From: Oscillospiraceae bacterium
GTDB lineage: Bacteria; Bacillota; Clostridia; Oscillospirales; CAG-272
Length of the DNA stretch: 64,000 nt
Assembly: GCA_015063745.1 (NCBI GenBank)
Contig: SVTO01000002.1
Coordinates: 20,882-84,881 of the forward strand
Direction of reading: 5' to 3'
Shown here: positions 9,176-16,859 of the stretch, in pieces
Position numbering within the stretch: the stretch's first letter is position 1
Layout: each line of letters opens with the position of its first letter
The notes under the pieces: model-generated
Told to the model about the DNA's origin: nothing
Databases searched by the model: none
What the model saw: the letters and a program-made list of their open reading frames with translations, nothing else
Program-made: the position numbers and the translations under genes

Positions 9176-9417
9176 ATGAAGAGATTCCTAGTGGTATCGT
9201 GACAAAAGACGGTTTCTTTATCTTGCGCGATGAAACCACCCTCAAGAATGTTGTCGAAAATACATATGGGTTAATTGTAACTGAATCATAAGAATATACA
9301 TTCGAAACCAGAGGTATTTCTTTTCATTACCCAATCGATATAGGTCTGCTGTCGACTGAATTATATCTCATTGATTTATCAATTTCACAGTTGTATAATG
9401 AAGGTGACCTAAAATAA
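9176..9417 (+). pseudogene. broken small gene in island A
   Basis: A strong ribosome binding site (AAAGGAGGT) precedes the ATG at 9176, but this frame stops after eight codons. A neighbouring frame then reads on as a protein-like chain beginning VTKDGFFILRDETTLKNVV, interrupted by one TAA at 9289-9291, and continues in the same frame through RGISFHYPIDIGLLSTELYL to the stop at 9415-9417. One frameshift and one nonsense mutation would explain it. The intact product would be about 80 aa. I do not recognise the family. Confidence 0.45.
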
Positions 9418-9437
9418 TACTGATGGAGGTAGTTTTT

Positions 9438-9764
9438 ATGTTATTTGAAGCCGAAGTAATTCCCCTTTTTATTAGCGGAGTATGTATTATTAGCGTTTTG
9501 GAGCTCATTTTCGGATGCATCATACTGAAGAAAAGAAAAAAGGCTTGTATTCTCTTGATCGGTAATGTTGTAAGCATGGCTATAGCACAGTTTTTCTTAA
9601 TCCGCTGTGTTTTTTCAGATCGTCTGGATTTTGCAATTATACCTGCTCTTGCGTCAAACTCCAACTCGGTCAGTATTGGACTTTTTGGAGTGTTTTGGGC
9701 AATTAGTGTGTTTATCCTTCTGCTTTTAGTTTTGGTTTGTACAAAAAATAGTGAGAAACAATAA
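9438..9764 (+). CDS. small membrane protein in island A
   Basis: The 108-aa product has three hydrophobic stretches (residues about 8-28, 38-60 and 80-104), with KKRKK between the first two, and ends in a short polar tail. It should sit in the cytoplasmic membrane. GGAGGT lies 7 bp before the ATG. Codon use is AT-rich compared with neighbouring chromosomal genes. It follows the broken gene by 20 bp and was probably co-transcribed with it. I do not recognise the family. Small membrane proteins beside a degenerate partner can be immunity or transport accessory proteins, but nothing here proves that. Confidence 0.65.
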   Translation: MLFEAEVIPLFISGVCIISVLELIFGCIILKKRKKACILLIGNVVSMAIAQFFLIRCVFSDRLDFAIIPALASNSNSVSIGLFGVFWAISVFILLLLVLVCTKNSEKQ

Positions 9765-10276
9765 AGCAAAAAGGAATATAAATCATCCGACAGTTGATGT
9801 ACATTAAAAAGGTTTTGATTGAATTAAGTCTTACCGATTGAGATTTATCATATCGGCTATTATCCACCTTGCAAAAATGGATAGGCATTCACTCAATATG
9901 AACGAAATCCTATTTTCCAGTATGGCACATCGCCATTTGAATGCCACACTTTTGTTCTCGATGGAGTAATGAATGAGTTAAGCAAAATTATTTCTCCTTC
10001 ACCCTCTTGACTATTTATGATCTGTGCGTGAACAGGGATTCCTATACAATCTGCCATTAGATCGTGACTGTACCGTAAGCAAACAGTTCTGTATTTTACT
10101 CATAATTCAGAATCTCCTATAAATATTGGATTGTTATACGTTATGTAATATACCGCAATATTTATTAGGCATACTGTAACGATAGAACGCTGAAAAAAGA
10201 TATAAGGACAATGCAAAGGCTCCATCCGACAAGGGTGGAGCTTTATGCATAGAGTTCCGTCAAATCGACGAAGGGT

Positions 10277-10459
10277 TTGACGGATAAGCCTATATCAGCA
10301 CAAAAGGTAAAAGGAGTGTTTTGCTATGTAATTGCCCTGTGGTTCATTTTAGCACCAATGTGTATTGCTGTGGGGTTTGCCTTAAATCGCATTGTGGGCA
10401 TTCCCTTGTGCATTTCGATGATGGATAAGATTTATAGGCGTTCAGCAACAAAAATCTAA
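10277..10459 (+). CDS. doubtful small hydrophobic ORF at the right edge of island A
   Basis: This 60-codon frame begins with TTG inside the terminal hairpin and encodes one or two hydrophobic stretches (CYVIALWFILAPMCIAVGFA). No convincing ribosome binding site is present. The counterpart in island B is out of frame. A piece of the same sequence (TTGCCCTGTGGTTCATTT, here about 10330-10350) lies inside island B before its right end, at about 29745, so the two islands differ by a rearrangement here. It may be a remnant rather than a working gene. Confidence 0.25.
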   Translation: MTDKPISAQKVKGVFCYVIALWFILAPMCIAVGFALNRIVGIPLCISMMDKIYRRSATKI

Positions 10460-10544
10460 AAAGGGACCCGCAAATGCACAAAACAACCCATGTAATTTAG
10501 TAACGTAAGCAACCACAGCTCTGTAAAAATCTCCCAAAAAAAAC

Positions 10545-10660
10545 ATATCCCCCCTTTTTCCAAAGTTTTTTGAAAAGAGGGATAGGGGGTAAAGAATTGC
10601 TGCGCAAATCTTCGGGGGAGGTAGAAAAGCTTTTTCGCAAAAAGTTTTTCTACCTCCCCC
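10545..10660. repeat. palindromic hairpin repeat, copy 1
   Basis: Two adjacent stem-loops are seen. The first pairs a CCCCCCTTTTTC arm with GAAAAGAGGG. The second (10614-10660) is a 47-bp hairpin with arms GGGGGAGGTAGAAAA and TTTTCTACCTCCCCC and core CTTTTTCGCAAAAAG. The same two-part unit recurs at 42561-42622 (inverted), 42699-42791 and 57891-57966. The stretch 10460-10545 before it holds nothing I can identify. Confidence 0.75.
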
Positions 10661-10680
10661 TTAATATTCAACTATTCACC

Positions 10681-13296
10681 TCAATGCCGATGACGGATCA
10701 GGCCGAGGGCTTTGGAGAGTTCCATTACCACAAAAGGTACGAGGATGAGGCCGAAGCCGATGGCGTAGAGGTATGCGGGCAGGGACATGAGGCCGAAGAT
10801 GGTGCCGACGGGTGTGAAAAGCAGCAGGAGCACCAGCAGAGTGGAGGCAAGGGCTGCCAGGTTCAGGGTACGGTTTGTGAAGACACCGATTCTGAACAGG
10901 GAATGTTCGGAGCGCATATTGAACGCCTGAACGATCTGGGACAGGGCCAAGATCATGAATGCCATGGTCTGACCGCCTGCCAGTTCGCCGGTGATTGTTT
11001 CACCCAGCTTGAAGCCGATCAGGGTCAGGGCGGCAAACATGATACCCTGCAGTACAACGCGGATACCCAGACCGTGGGCGAAGATGCCTTCGTTCTTCGG
11101 CTTGGGCTTGCGGTCCATTACGTCGGATTCCACAGCTTCCATACCCAGCGCGATGGCCGGCAGACTGTCTGTTACCAGATTGATCCACAGCAGCTGCATG
11201 GACAGCAGAGGTGTCTTATGCCACAGAAGCATGGCGGCAAATACGGTAATCACTTCACCGATATTGGTACCCAGCAGGAAGCCGACTACCTTACGGATGT
11301 TGGCATAAATACCGCGGCCTTCTCTGACAGCATCCACGATGGTGGCAAAGTTGTCGTCGGTCAGGGTCATGTCAGCAGCACCCTTGGCTACGTCCGTACC
11401 GGTAATACCCATGGCACAGCCGATGTCAGCCGCTTTCAGTGCAGGGGCGTCGTTTACACCATCACCGGTCATGGATACAACCTGATCCTTGCGCTGCCAT
11501 GCCTTGACAATACGGATCTTGTTTTCGGGAGATACGCGGGCGTATACGGAAATGCTTTCAACCTGCTTATCCAGTTCGCTGTCGGTCATGGCATCCAGCT
11601 CGGCGCCGGTGATGGCGTTGTCGCCTTCTTCCAGAATACCCAGTTCCTTGGCGATGGCGGATGCGGTTACTACATGGTCACCCGTGATCATAACGGGCTT
11701 GATGCCGGCTCTGCGGCATACGGCAACGGCGGCTTTGGCTTCCGGTCTCGGCGGGTCGATCATACCTACCAGACCCATGAAGATCAGTCCGTTTTCCAGT
11801 TCTTCGGAGGTGGGATTTTCGGGAACGGTGTCGATTTCCTTATAAGCAACCGCCAGCACACGCAGAGCGTTCTTGCTCATTTCTTCGTTCATCCGCTTTG
11901 CCATTTCAAAATCGCCGGCAACACAGCGGGAGATCATCATATCCACCGCACCCTTGACGATAACGACCTTCTTGCCGTCGATCAGGTTGACCGTGGACAT
12001 GAGCTTACGGTCGGAATCAAAGGGAATCTCAGCCAGACGGGGGTATTTTCTGTTCAGATCTTCCTTGGGCATGCCGTTTCTGTGGGCGGCAAGGACGATG
12101 GCGGTTTCTGTGGGGTCACCGATGTGGGTCTCTTCGGCACCGTGGAATACAACGGAACCGTCACAGCACAGCGTACCGAAGGTCAAGAGGTTCTTTACAG
12201 CATCGCTGTTGCATGTGGTGATTTCTTCGGTTTCGGTCATGCCGTCCAGATATGCCTTGACTAAGGTCATGCGGTTCTGGGTCAGGGTACCGGTCTTGTC
12301 GGAACAGATGATGGATGCGCTGCCGAGGGTTTCCACTGCGGGCAGACGGCGGATCAGGGCGTTGCGCTTTACCATACGCTGTACGCCGATGGAAAGAACG
12401 ATGGTAACGATGGCGGGCAGACCTTCGGGAATGGCGGATACGGCCAGGGATACGGCGGTCATGAAAATTTCCATAACCGGAATGCCGTTGGCAAGACCGA
12501 CTACAAAGATGATACCACAGGCACCGAGAGCTACGATACCCAGATATTTACCGAGCTGCGCCAGTTTCTGCTGCAGGGGGGTCTGGGTTTCTTCTTCGTT
12601 GTCCAGCAGGTTGGCGATCTTACCCATTTCGGTATCCATACCGGTGGCAGTTACCACAGCGGTTGCTGTACCGTAAGTTACGCTGCAGCCGGAGAACACC
12701 ATATTGTTTCTGTCTCCGAGAGGTGCTTTTTCGCCCACTTCGGCAGCCGCATCCTTTTCGGAAGGAACGGATTCACCGGTGAGGGCGGATTCTTCGCTTT
12801 TCAGGCTGACGCTATGGAGCAGTCGGGCATCGGCGGGAATGAAGTCGCCGGCTTCCAGACGGATGATATCGCCGGGCACCAGTTCGGCCGCATCGATCAC
12901 CTTTTCTTCCCCGTCACGCAGGACTCTTGCATGGGGCGCCGAGAGACTCTTCAGAGCATCCAGCGCTTTTTCGGCTTTGCTTTCCTGCATTACACCCATT
13001 ACAGCGTTGAGTATAACGATCAGAAGGATGAGAACGGGTTCAAAGAATTCCTTCGGTTCGCCTTCCACGCAGGCAATCACAAAGGAAATGACAGCGGCAA
13101 CGATCAGAATCAGGATCATTACATCCTTGAACTGATCCAGAAAACGCTGTGCCATGGTTTTCTTCTTTTTCTCATTCAGCTTGTTGGGACCGTACTCTTT
13201 CAGAAGCTGTTCCGCTTTCTCGGCAGTCAGACCCTTTTCCATATTGGAACCGAGTGCTTCCAGTACGTCCGTACGGGATTCGTTATGTGGTAACAA
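10681..13296 (-). CDS. P-type Ca2+-translocating ATPase (PMCA/SERCA type)
   Basis: The 871-aa protein is a complete P2-type cation pump. In order it has the N-terminal cation-ATPase domain (residues 5-70), two membrane helices, the actuator domain with LTGES (about 172-176), the PEGLP helix break (about 290-294) that shapes the Ca2+ site, the phosphorylation motif DKTGTLT with Asp333, MITGDH, TGDGVNDAPALK, and a C-terminal six-helix bundle. It would export Ca2+ using ATP. The start appears to be TTG, placed about 8 bp after AGGAGGAT; the next Met is at residue 19. The gene is monocistronic with a clear promoter. Confidence 0.93.
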   Translation of the reverse strand: MLPHNESRTDVLEALGSNMEKGLTAEKAEQLLKEYGPNKLNEKKKKTMAQRFLDQFKDVMILILIVAAVISFVIACVEGEPKEFFEPVLILLIVILNAVMGVMQESKAEKALDALKSLSAPHARVLRDGEEKVIDAAELVPGDIIRLEAGDFIPADARLLHSVSLKSEESALTGESVPSEKDAAAEVGEKAPLGDRNNMVFSGCSVTYGTATAVVTATGMDTEMGKIANLLDNEEETQTPLQQKLAQLGKYLGIVALGACGIIFVVGLANGIPVMEIFMTAVSLAVSAIPEGLPAIVTIVLSIGVQRMVKRNALIRRLPAVETLGSASIICSDKTGTLTQNRMTLVKAYLDGMTETEEITTCNSDAVKNLLTFGTLCCDGSVVFHGAEETHIGDPTETAIVLAAHRNGMPKEDLNRKYPRLAEIPFDSDRKLMSTVNLIDGKKVVIVKGAVDMMISRCVAGDFEMAKRMNEEMSKNALRVLAVAYKEIDTVPENPTSEELENGLIFMGLVGMIDPPRPEAKAAVAVCRRAGIKPVMITGDHVVTASAIAKELGILEEGDNAITGAELDAMTDSELDKQVESISVYARVSPENKIRIVKAWQRKDQVVSMTGDGVNDAPALKAADIGCAMGITGTDVAKGAADMTLTDDNFATIVDAVREGRGIYANIRKVVGFLLGTNIGEVITVFAAMLLWHKTPLLSMQLLWINLVTDSLPAIALGMEAVESDVMDRKPKPKNEGIFAHGLGIRVVLQGIMFAALTLIGFKLGETITGELAGGQTMAFMILALSQIVQAFNMRSEHSLFRIGVFTNRTLNLAALASTLLVLLLLFTPVGTIFGLMSLPAYLYAIGFGLILVPFVVMELSKALGLIRHRH

Positions 13297-13360
13297 AATC
13301 GTATCCTCCTGTATGATTTATGTTTGTTTTATGCACACAGTCACTTGACCGCGTTTCATT

Positions 13361-13407
13361 GTTCATTTGAACGTATATATTATAGCAGAATTTCGCCGGA
13401 ATTACAA
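13361..13407 (-). promoter_or_regulatory. sigma-A promoter of the Ca2+ ATPase, with dyad at the start site
   Basis: Minus-strand TTGTAA (13402-13407) and TATAAT (13379-13384) are 17 bp apart. A small inverted repeat GTTCA-TT-TGAAC at 13361-13372 overlaps the expected transcription start and could be an operator. Confidence 0.65.
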
Positions 13408-13532
13408 GAGATATTTGTAAATATTTTCTATCCGGTTTTCTTTTTTTCGGGGGGAATTCCGGAACGGTGTATATATGTTCTGCCGCAGATGTACGGTTTA
13501 GTCAGAAACTGCAGTTTTTTTCATTAGGAAGG

Positions 13533-13567
13533 CAAAAAACAACGACCGGATCCCAAGAATCCGATCG
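13533..13567 (-). terminator. terminator of the AbrB-like gene
   Basis: On the minus strand CGATCGGAT pairs with ATCCGGTCG and is followed by a T-rich run. Confidence 0.75.
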
Positions 13568-13579
13568 CTGTATCCGGCA

Positions 13580-13855
13580 TTATTCAATATCTTCCAGCGG
13601 CACCGCGTTGTCCGCTTCGGTCTTCAGTTCCATCAGGCATTTCCGGCAGATGCGCTTGTCCTTGTACATCATCACATCGTCCGCATCACCGCAGAACAGG
13701 CAGGCGGGTTCGTACTTCTTCAGAATCACACGATCCTTTTCCACAAAAATTTCCACTCCGTCCCCGGCTTCCAGCTCCAGTCTTCTTCTAGTTTCGATCG
13801 GCAGGACGATTCTTCCCAATTCATCTACTTTACGTACCGTTCCCAAAGATTTCAT
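13580..13855 (-). CDS. AbrB/SpoVT-like regulator with C-terminal zinc-ribbon-like tail
   Basis: The 91-aa protein has an N-terminal swapped-hairpin AbrB domain (residues 1-47; GTVRKVDELGRIVLPIETRR is the typical SpoVT/AbrB opening), which binds DNA as a dimer. Residues 52-77 add two cysteine pairs (CLFC and CRKC), consistent with a bound Zn2+. An acidic tail ends the protein. Family members are transition-state or sporulation regulators, but the target genes are unknown. It is a single-gene unit with its own promoter and terminator. Confidence 0.88.
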   Translation of the reverse strand: MKSLGTVRKVDELGRIVLPIETRRRLELEAGDGVEIFVEKDRVILKKYEPACLFCGDADDVMMYKDKRICRKCLMELKTEADNAVPLEDIE

Positions 13856-13969
13856 TTTACCCTTCCTCCGTGTTTCTTACCGTTTTCCCGATACCTGCAT
13901 TTCCGACAAAACCCGCTTTTTTGGCCCATGGTTCTGTCCGTTTCTGCTTATTTCTGTATCGTTTACCTT

Positions 13970-13998
13970 ATTTTACCATATTTCCAAATCTCTGTCAA
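13970..13998 (-). promoter_or_regulatory. sigma-A promoter of the AbrB-like gene
   Basis: Minus-strand TTGACA and TAAAAT boxes are 17 bp apart. The leader is about 110 nt. The rest of 13999-14183 shows no gene or structure I can name. Confidence 0.7.
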
Positions 13999-14183
13999 GA
14001 AGAAAATACCATATTTTTAGAAAAATTATCAATTTTTACCAGAGAATGGAATAAAACCGGCGATTGCGGTTCCTTTTGGCGAATTCTGTCATGCGGGAAA
14101 TGCCCGGAAATTTCCGCTTTCTGCATAGACGGGCAGTTAAGGGGCAACAATACCGGAAAATCCCATGATAAAGGATCAAAATT

Positions 14184-14465
14184 ATGGTGCGCGGCTGTCA
14201 AAGAAGAATTTATGTGGTCAAAAATACCGACAGTGCTCTGTTCGAGGAAGCCTATTTTATTCTCAAACGGAATCCCTCTCCCCAGCCCGCCGTATCCGAA
14301 TCGGAAATGGCGGCGGAGGCGGATCGGATCGTGAAGGATGTCTACGGCTTTGCCCCCCTCTGCCGCAGAAGAAGCTTCGGCACGAAAATTTTAGCGTTTG
14401 TACTGGGTGCGGCGGCTTCTTCCGTTCTGTTCGGTATTACGGCACTGGTCATTTCCCTCTTCTGA
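14184..14465 (+). CDS. small conserved-looking protein with C-terminal membrane anchor
   Basis: The 93-aa product has a polar first half (RRIYVVKNTDSALFEEAYFILKR) and a hydrophobic segment at about residues 68-92 (LAFVLGAAASSVLFGITALVISLF) that would anchor it by its tail, leaving the N-terminus in the cytosol. A weak AAAGGAT ribosome binding site precedes the ATG. Similar small proteins occur in Clostridia without known function, from memory and not verified. It sits upstream of the RNase J promoter. Confidence 0.6.
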   Translation: MVRGCQRRIYVVKNTDSALFEEAYFILKRNPSPQPAVSESEMAAEADRIVKDVYGFAPLCRRRSFGTKILAFVLGAAASSVLFGITALVISLF

Positions 14466-14504
14466 TATATATAACCGAAAAAGAGAAATGTTTACAAAGT
14501 CCTG

Positions 14505-14533
14505 TTGAATCCCCGGACAAAATACGGTATAAT
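14505..14533 (+). promoter_or_regulatory. sigma-A promoter upstream of RNase J
   Basis: TTGAAT and TATAAT boxes are separated by 17 bp. The start codon of RNase J is about 320 nt further on. Confidence 0.75.
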
Positions 14534-14539
14534 ACTTTA

Positions 14540-14857
14540 TGGTTATATGTATGCTGTGGGAGTGCGCCGTCTGTGCTCCCGTTTACAATCCATCGGATGG
14601 TTCGCAATCACATCCGGCCGGCAAAGCAATACCGAATACTTTCCACCTGTGCCGCTGTCAGTCCGCCGCCTTCGGAATTTGCCTGCGGAAACCGGGTGTT
14701 CTTTTGGTGCGCGGAGATTCCCGTTGTCCCGTACCGGACCGACAGTATGAGTACGATCTGTAATACTGCCGGATTTCCCTTATACCCGTATTCGGATTTT
14801 TCATATATAACTGATTGATTCTATATACTATACTATTATGTTTGGAAAGGAATTTTT
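14540..14857 (+). ncRNA. long structured-looking leader or small RNA before RNase J
   Basis: About 320 nt separate a strong promoter from the RNase J start codon with no supported gene. Small local stems are visible (GGGAG/CTCCC near 14558-14582, CCATC/GATGG near 14589-14600), and the stretch is more GC-rich than the other intergenic DNA. It could be a regulatory leader (RNase J and RNase E mRNAs are often self-controlled) or a separate small RNA. I could not fit it to 6S, SRP, RNase P or tmRNA signatures. Confidence 0.3.
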
Positions 14858-16528
14858 ATGGCAAAGAAGCAAAACAGTAAAGTTCGTGTTATGATGCTGG
14901 GCGGCCTCAACGAGATCGGTAAGAATCTGGCCGTCATTGAATATGAAGACGATATGATCATCATCGACTGCGGTCTGGCGTTCCCCGACGAGGATATGCT
15001 GGGCGTGGATCTGGTGATTCCCGATTTTACGTATCTGGAAAAGAATATCGACCGTATCCGCGGTATTCTGCTGACCCACGGTCACGAGGACCACATCGGT
15101 GCCCTGCCCTATCTGCTCAGAGAAATGGACATCCCGGTGTACGGTACCCGCCTGACATTGGGGATTCTGGAAAGCAAGCTGGCGGAACACCGTCTGCTGG
15201 GCGAAAGACAGCTGGTCACCGTGGAAGCCGGTACCATTCTGCGGCTGGGTATTTTCAAGTGTGAATTCATCCGCGTGAACCACTCCATCGCCGACGCCTG
15301 CATGATCGCCGTCAGAACCCCCGAAGGAACGATTCTCCACACGGGTGACTTCAAGCTGGACACCTCCCCCATCGGCGGTGAAATGATGGACCTGACCCGC
15401 ATCGGTGAATACGGCAGAGAAGGTATTCTTCTGCTGATGTGCGAAAGTACCAATGTAGAAAAGCCCGGATTTACGCCTTCCGAAAGAAAGGTCGGTGCGT
15501 CTCTGGATCACATTTTCATGACCAACAGCGACCGCCGGGTGATCATCGCCACCTTCTCCTCCAATGTACACAGAGTACAGCAGATCATCAATTCCAGCGC
15601 CAAGTTCGGCCGCAAGGTTGCCATCACCGGCAGAAGCATGCTGAACGTAGTGGGCGCGGCTGTACGGCTGGGGTATATGGATGTGCCCGCCGGTGTGCTG
15701 ATCGATATTTCCGACATCAACCGCTATCCCAGAGAGCAGATCACTATCGTGACCACCGGCTCACAGGGTGAACCCATGTCCGCCCTGTACCGCATGGCCT
15801 TTGCGGATCACTCCCAGGTAGAACTTACTCCCAACGATCTGGTGGTTCTCTCCTCCCACGCCATCCCCGGCAACGAAAAGCTGGTGGGCAAGATCATCAA
15901 CGAAATGTACAAGAAGGGCGTCAACGTATACCACGACGAAGCGGTCGTACACGTATCCGGTCACGCCTGCCACGAGGAGCTCAAGCTGATCCACGCTCTG
16001 ACCAAGCCGAAATTCTTCATGCCCATTCACGGGGAATACCATCACCTGATGCAGCACAAGGAACTGGCAGAATACATGGGTATGAATCCGGCGGATATTT
16101 TCGTATGCGACATCGGTCAGGTGCTGGAACTGGACCGCGACTCCTGCAAGAGAGCCGGTACCGTTACCGCCGGACGGATTCTGGTGGACGGCTACGGCGT
16201 CGGTGATGTGGGCAATATTGTGCTCCGCGACCGCCGTCATCTGGCCCAGGACGGTCTGATCGTTGTGGTTGCTACCGTGGATACCGACGAAGGTGCCATC
16301 ATCTCCGGTCCCGACATCATCTCCCGCGGTTTCGTATATGTCAGAGAAAACGAAGAGCTGATGGACGAAGTACGGGAACTGGTACGCACCCAGCTGAACG
16401 ATACGCTGGAAGCCGGTGCTACCGAATGGAATCAGATGAAGACCAGCGTAAAGGATGCGCTGTCCAAGTATCTCTACAACAAAACCAAGCGCAAGCCCAT
16501 GATCCTGCCTGTGATCATGAATGTATAA
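14858..16528 (+). CDS. rnj: ribonuclease J
   Basis: The 556-aa protein is a full-length RNase J. It has the metallo-beta-lactamase core with the zinc motif THGHEDH (residues 73-79), GDFKLD, a beta-CASP domain (residues about 210-370, including FSSNVHRVQQI and TTGSQGEP), the HGEYHHL motif and a C-terminal domain. The enzyme acts as a 5'-3' exonuclease and an endonuclease in mRNA decay and rRNA maturation in the cytoplasm. The ribosome binding site is GGAAAGGA. It is followed closely by a Dabb protein and a U32 protein in the same direction. Confidence 0.95.
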   Translation: MAKKQNSKVRVMMLGGLNEIGKNLAVIEYEDDMIIIDCGLAFPDEDMLGVDLVIPDFTYLEKNIDRIRGILLTHGHEDHIGALPYLLREMDIPVYGTRLTLGILESKLAEHRLLGERQLVTVEAGTILRLGIFKCEFIRVNHSIADACMIAVRTPEGTILHTGDFKLDTSPIGGEMMDLTRIGEYGREGILLLMCESTNVEKPGFTPSERKVGASLDHIFMTNSDRRVIIATFSSNVHRVQQIINSSAKFGRKVAITGRSMLNVVGAAVRLGYMDVPAGVLIDISDINRYPREQITIVTTGSQGEPMSALYRMAFADHSQVELTPNDLVVLSSHAIPGNEKLVGKIINEMYKKGVNVYHDEAVVHVSGHACHEELKLIHALTKPKFFMPIHGEYHHLMQHKELAEYMGMNPADIFVCDIGQVLELDRDSCKRAGTVTAGRILVDGYGVGDVGNIVLRDRRHLAQDGLIVVVATVDTDEGAIISGPDIISRGFVYVRENEELMDEVRELVRTQLNDTLEAGATEWNQMKTSVKDALSKYLYNKTKRKPMILPVIMNV

Positions 16529-16555
16529 AACCGAAAAAACGAAAGGATTTTGGAT

Positions 16556-16855
16556 ATGATCAAGCATATTATTCTCTGGAAACTGAAGGAAAGCATGACC
16601 TGCGAGGAAAAATCAGCCGCCAAAGCGGAAGCCAAGCGCCGTCTGGAAAGCCTGAATGGCAATATTCCCGGCATGATCGCCCTGCAGGTGAACACAAACG
16701 GTCTGGATTCCTCCAATGCGGACATGATGCTGGACAGTTCTTTTGAAACCGCCGAAGCACTGGCCGGTTATCAGGTAAATCCCCTCCACGTGGAAGCGGC
16801 TACCTTTGTACGCAGTGTAGTGGAAAGCAGACTCTGTCTGGACTACGAAATCTGA
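16556..16855 (+). CDS. Dabb (dimeric alpha/beta barrel) stress-response family protein
   Basis: The 99-aa product has the opening IKHIILWKLKE and the pattern of a single ferredoxin-like alpha/beta barrel, completed by dimerisation. Families with this fold include stress-induced plant proteins and small enzymes acting on hydrophobic or phenolic ligands; the function here is unknown. The ATG at 16556 has a GAAAGGA ribosome binding site. It lies 27 bp after RNase J and 4 bp before the U32 gene, so it is probably part of one transcript. Confidence 0.8.
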   Translation: MIKHIILWKLKESMTCEEKSAAKAEAKRRLESLNGNIPGMIALQVNTNGLDSSNADMMLDSSFETAEALAGYQVNPLHVEAATFVRSVVESRLCLDYEI

Positions 16856-16859
16856 ACCT

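Larger units (their letters stand above)
8833..10316 (+). mobile_element. AT-rich island A with terminal inverted repeats (transposase-less, MITE-like)
   Basis: The right end carries a hairpin of CCGTCAAA and TTTGACGG (10257-10283), then TATCAGCA and AAAAGGAG. The left end carries the same blocks inverted: TCCCTTTT (8833), TGCTGA (8852), CTTCGTCGATTT (8864). Island B at 27783-29856 has the same ends in the same order and a shared inner segment (CTCGGCTTTGTTCCTATACC, here 9069-9088) plus a palindrome. Two terminator-like hairpins lie at about 8918-8955 and 9050-9080. The body is clearly more AT-rich than its surroundings and holds a broken gene, a small membrane protein gene and, from 9765 to 10256, no gene I can support. 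No transposase or integrase is visible, so movement would need help in trans. The exact ends are approximate. Confidence 0.55.

Noticed and set aside
10570-12264. 564-codon plus-strand frame opposite the Ca2+ ATPase
   Set aside because: The opposite strand encodes all P-type ATPase motifs; this frame begins inside the hairpin repeat and has no recognisable domain.
14540-14857. 6S, SRP or RNase P RNA in the RNase J leader
   Set aside because: I could not find the closing stem of 6S RNA, the SRP Alu or tetraloop core, or the conserved RNase P blocks; left as an unnamed leader.
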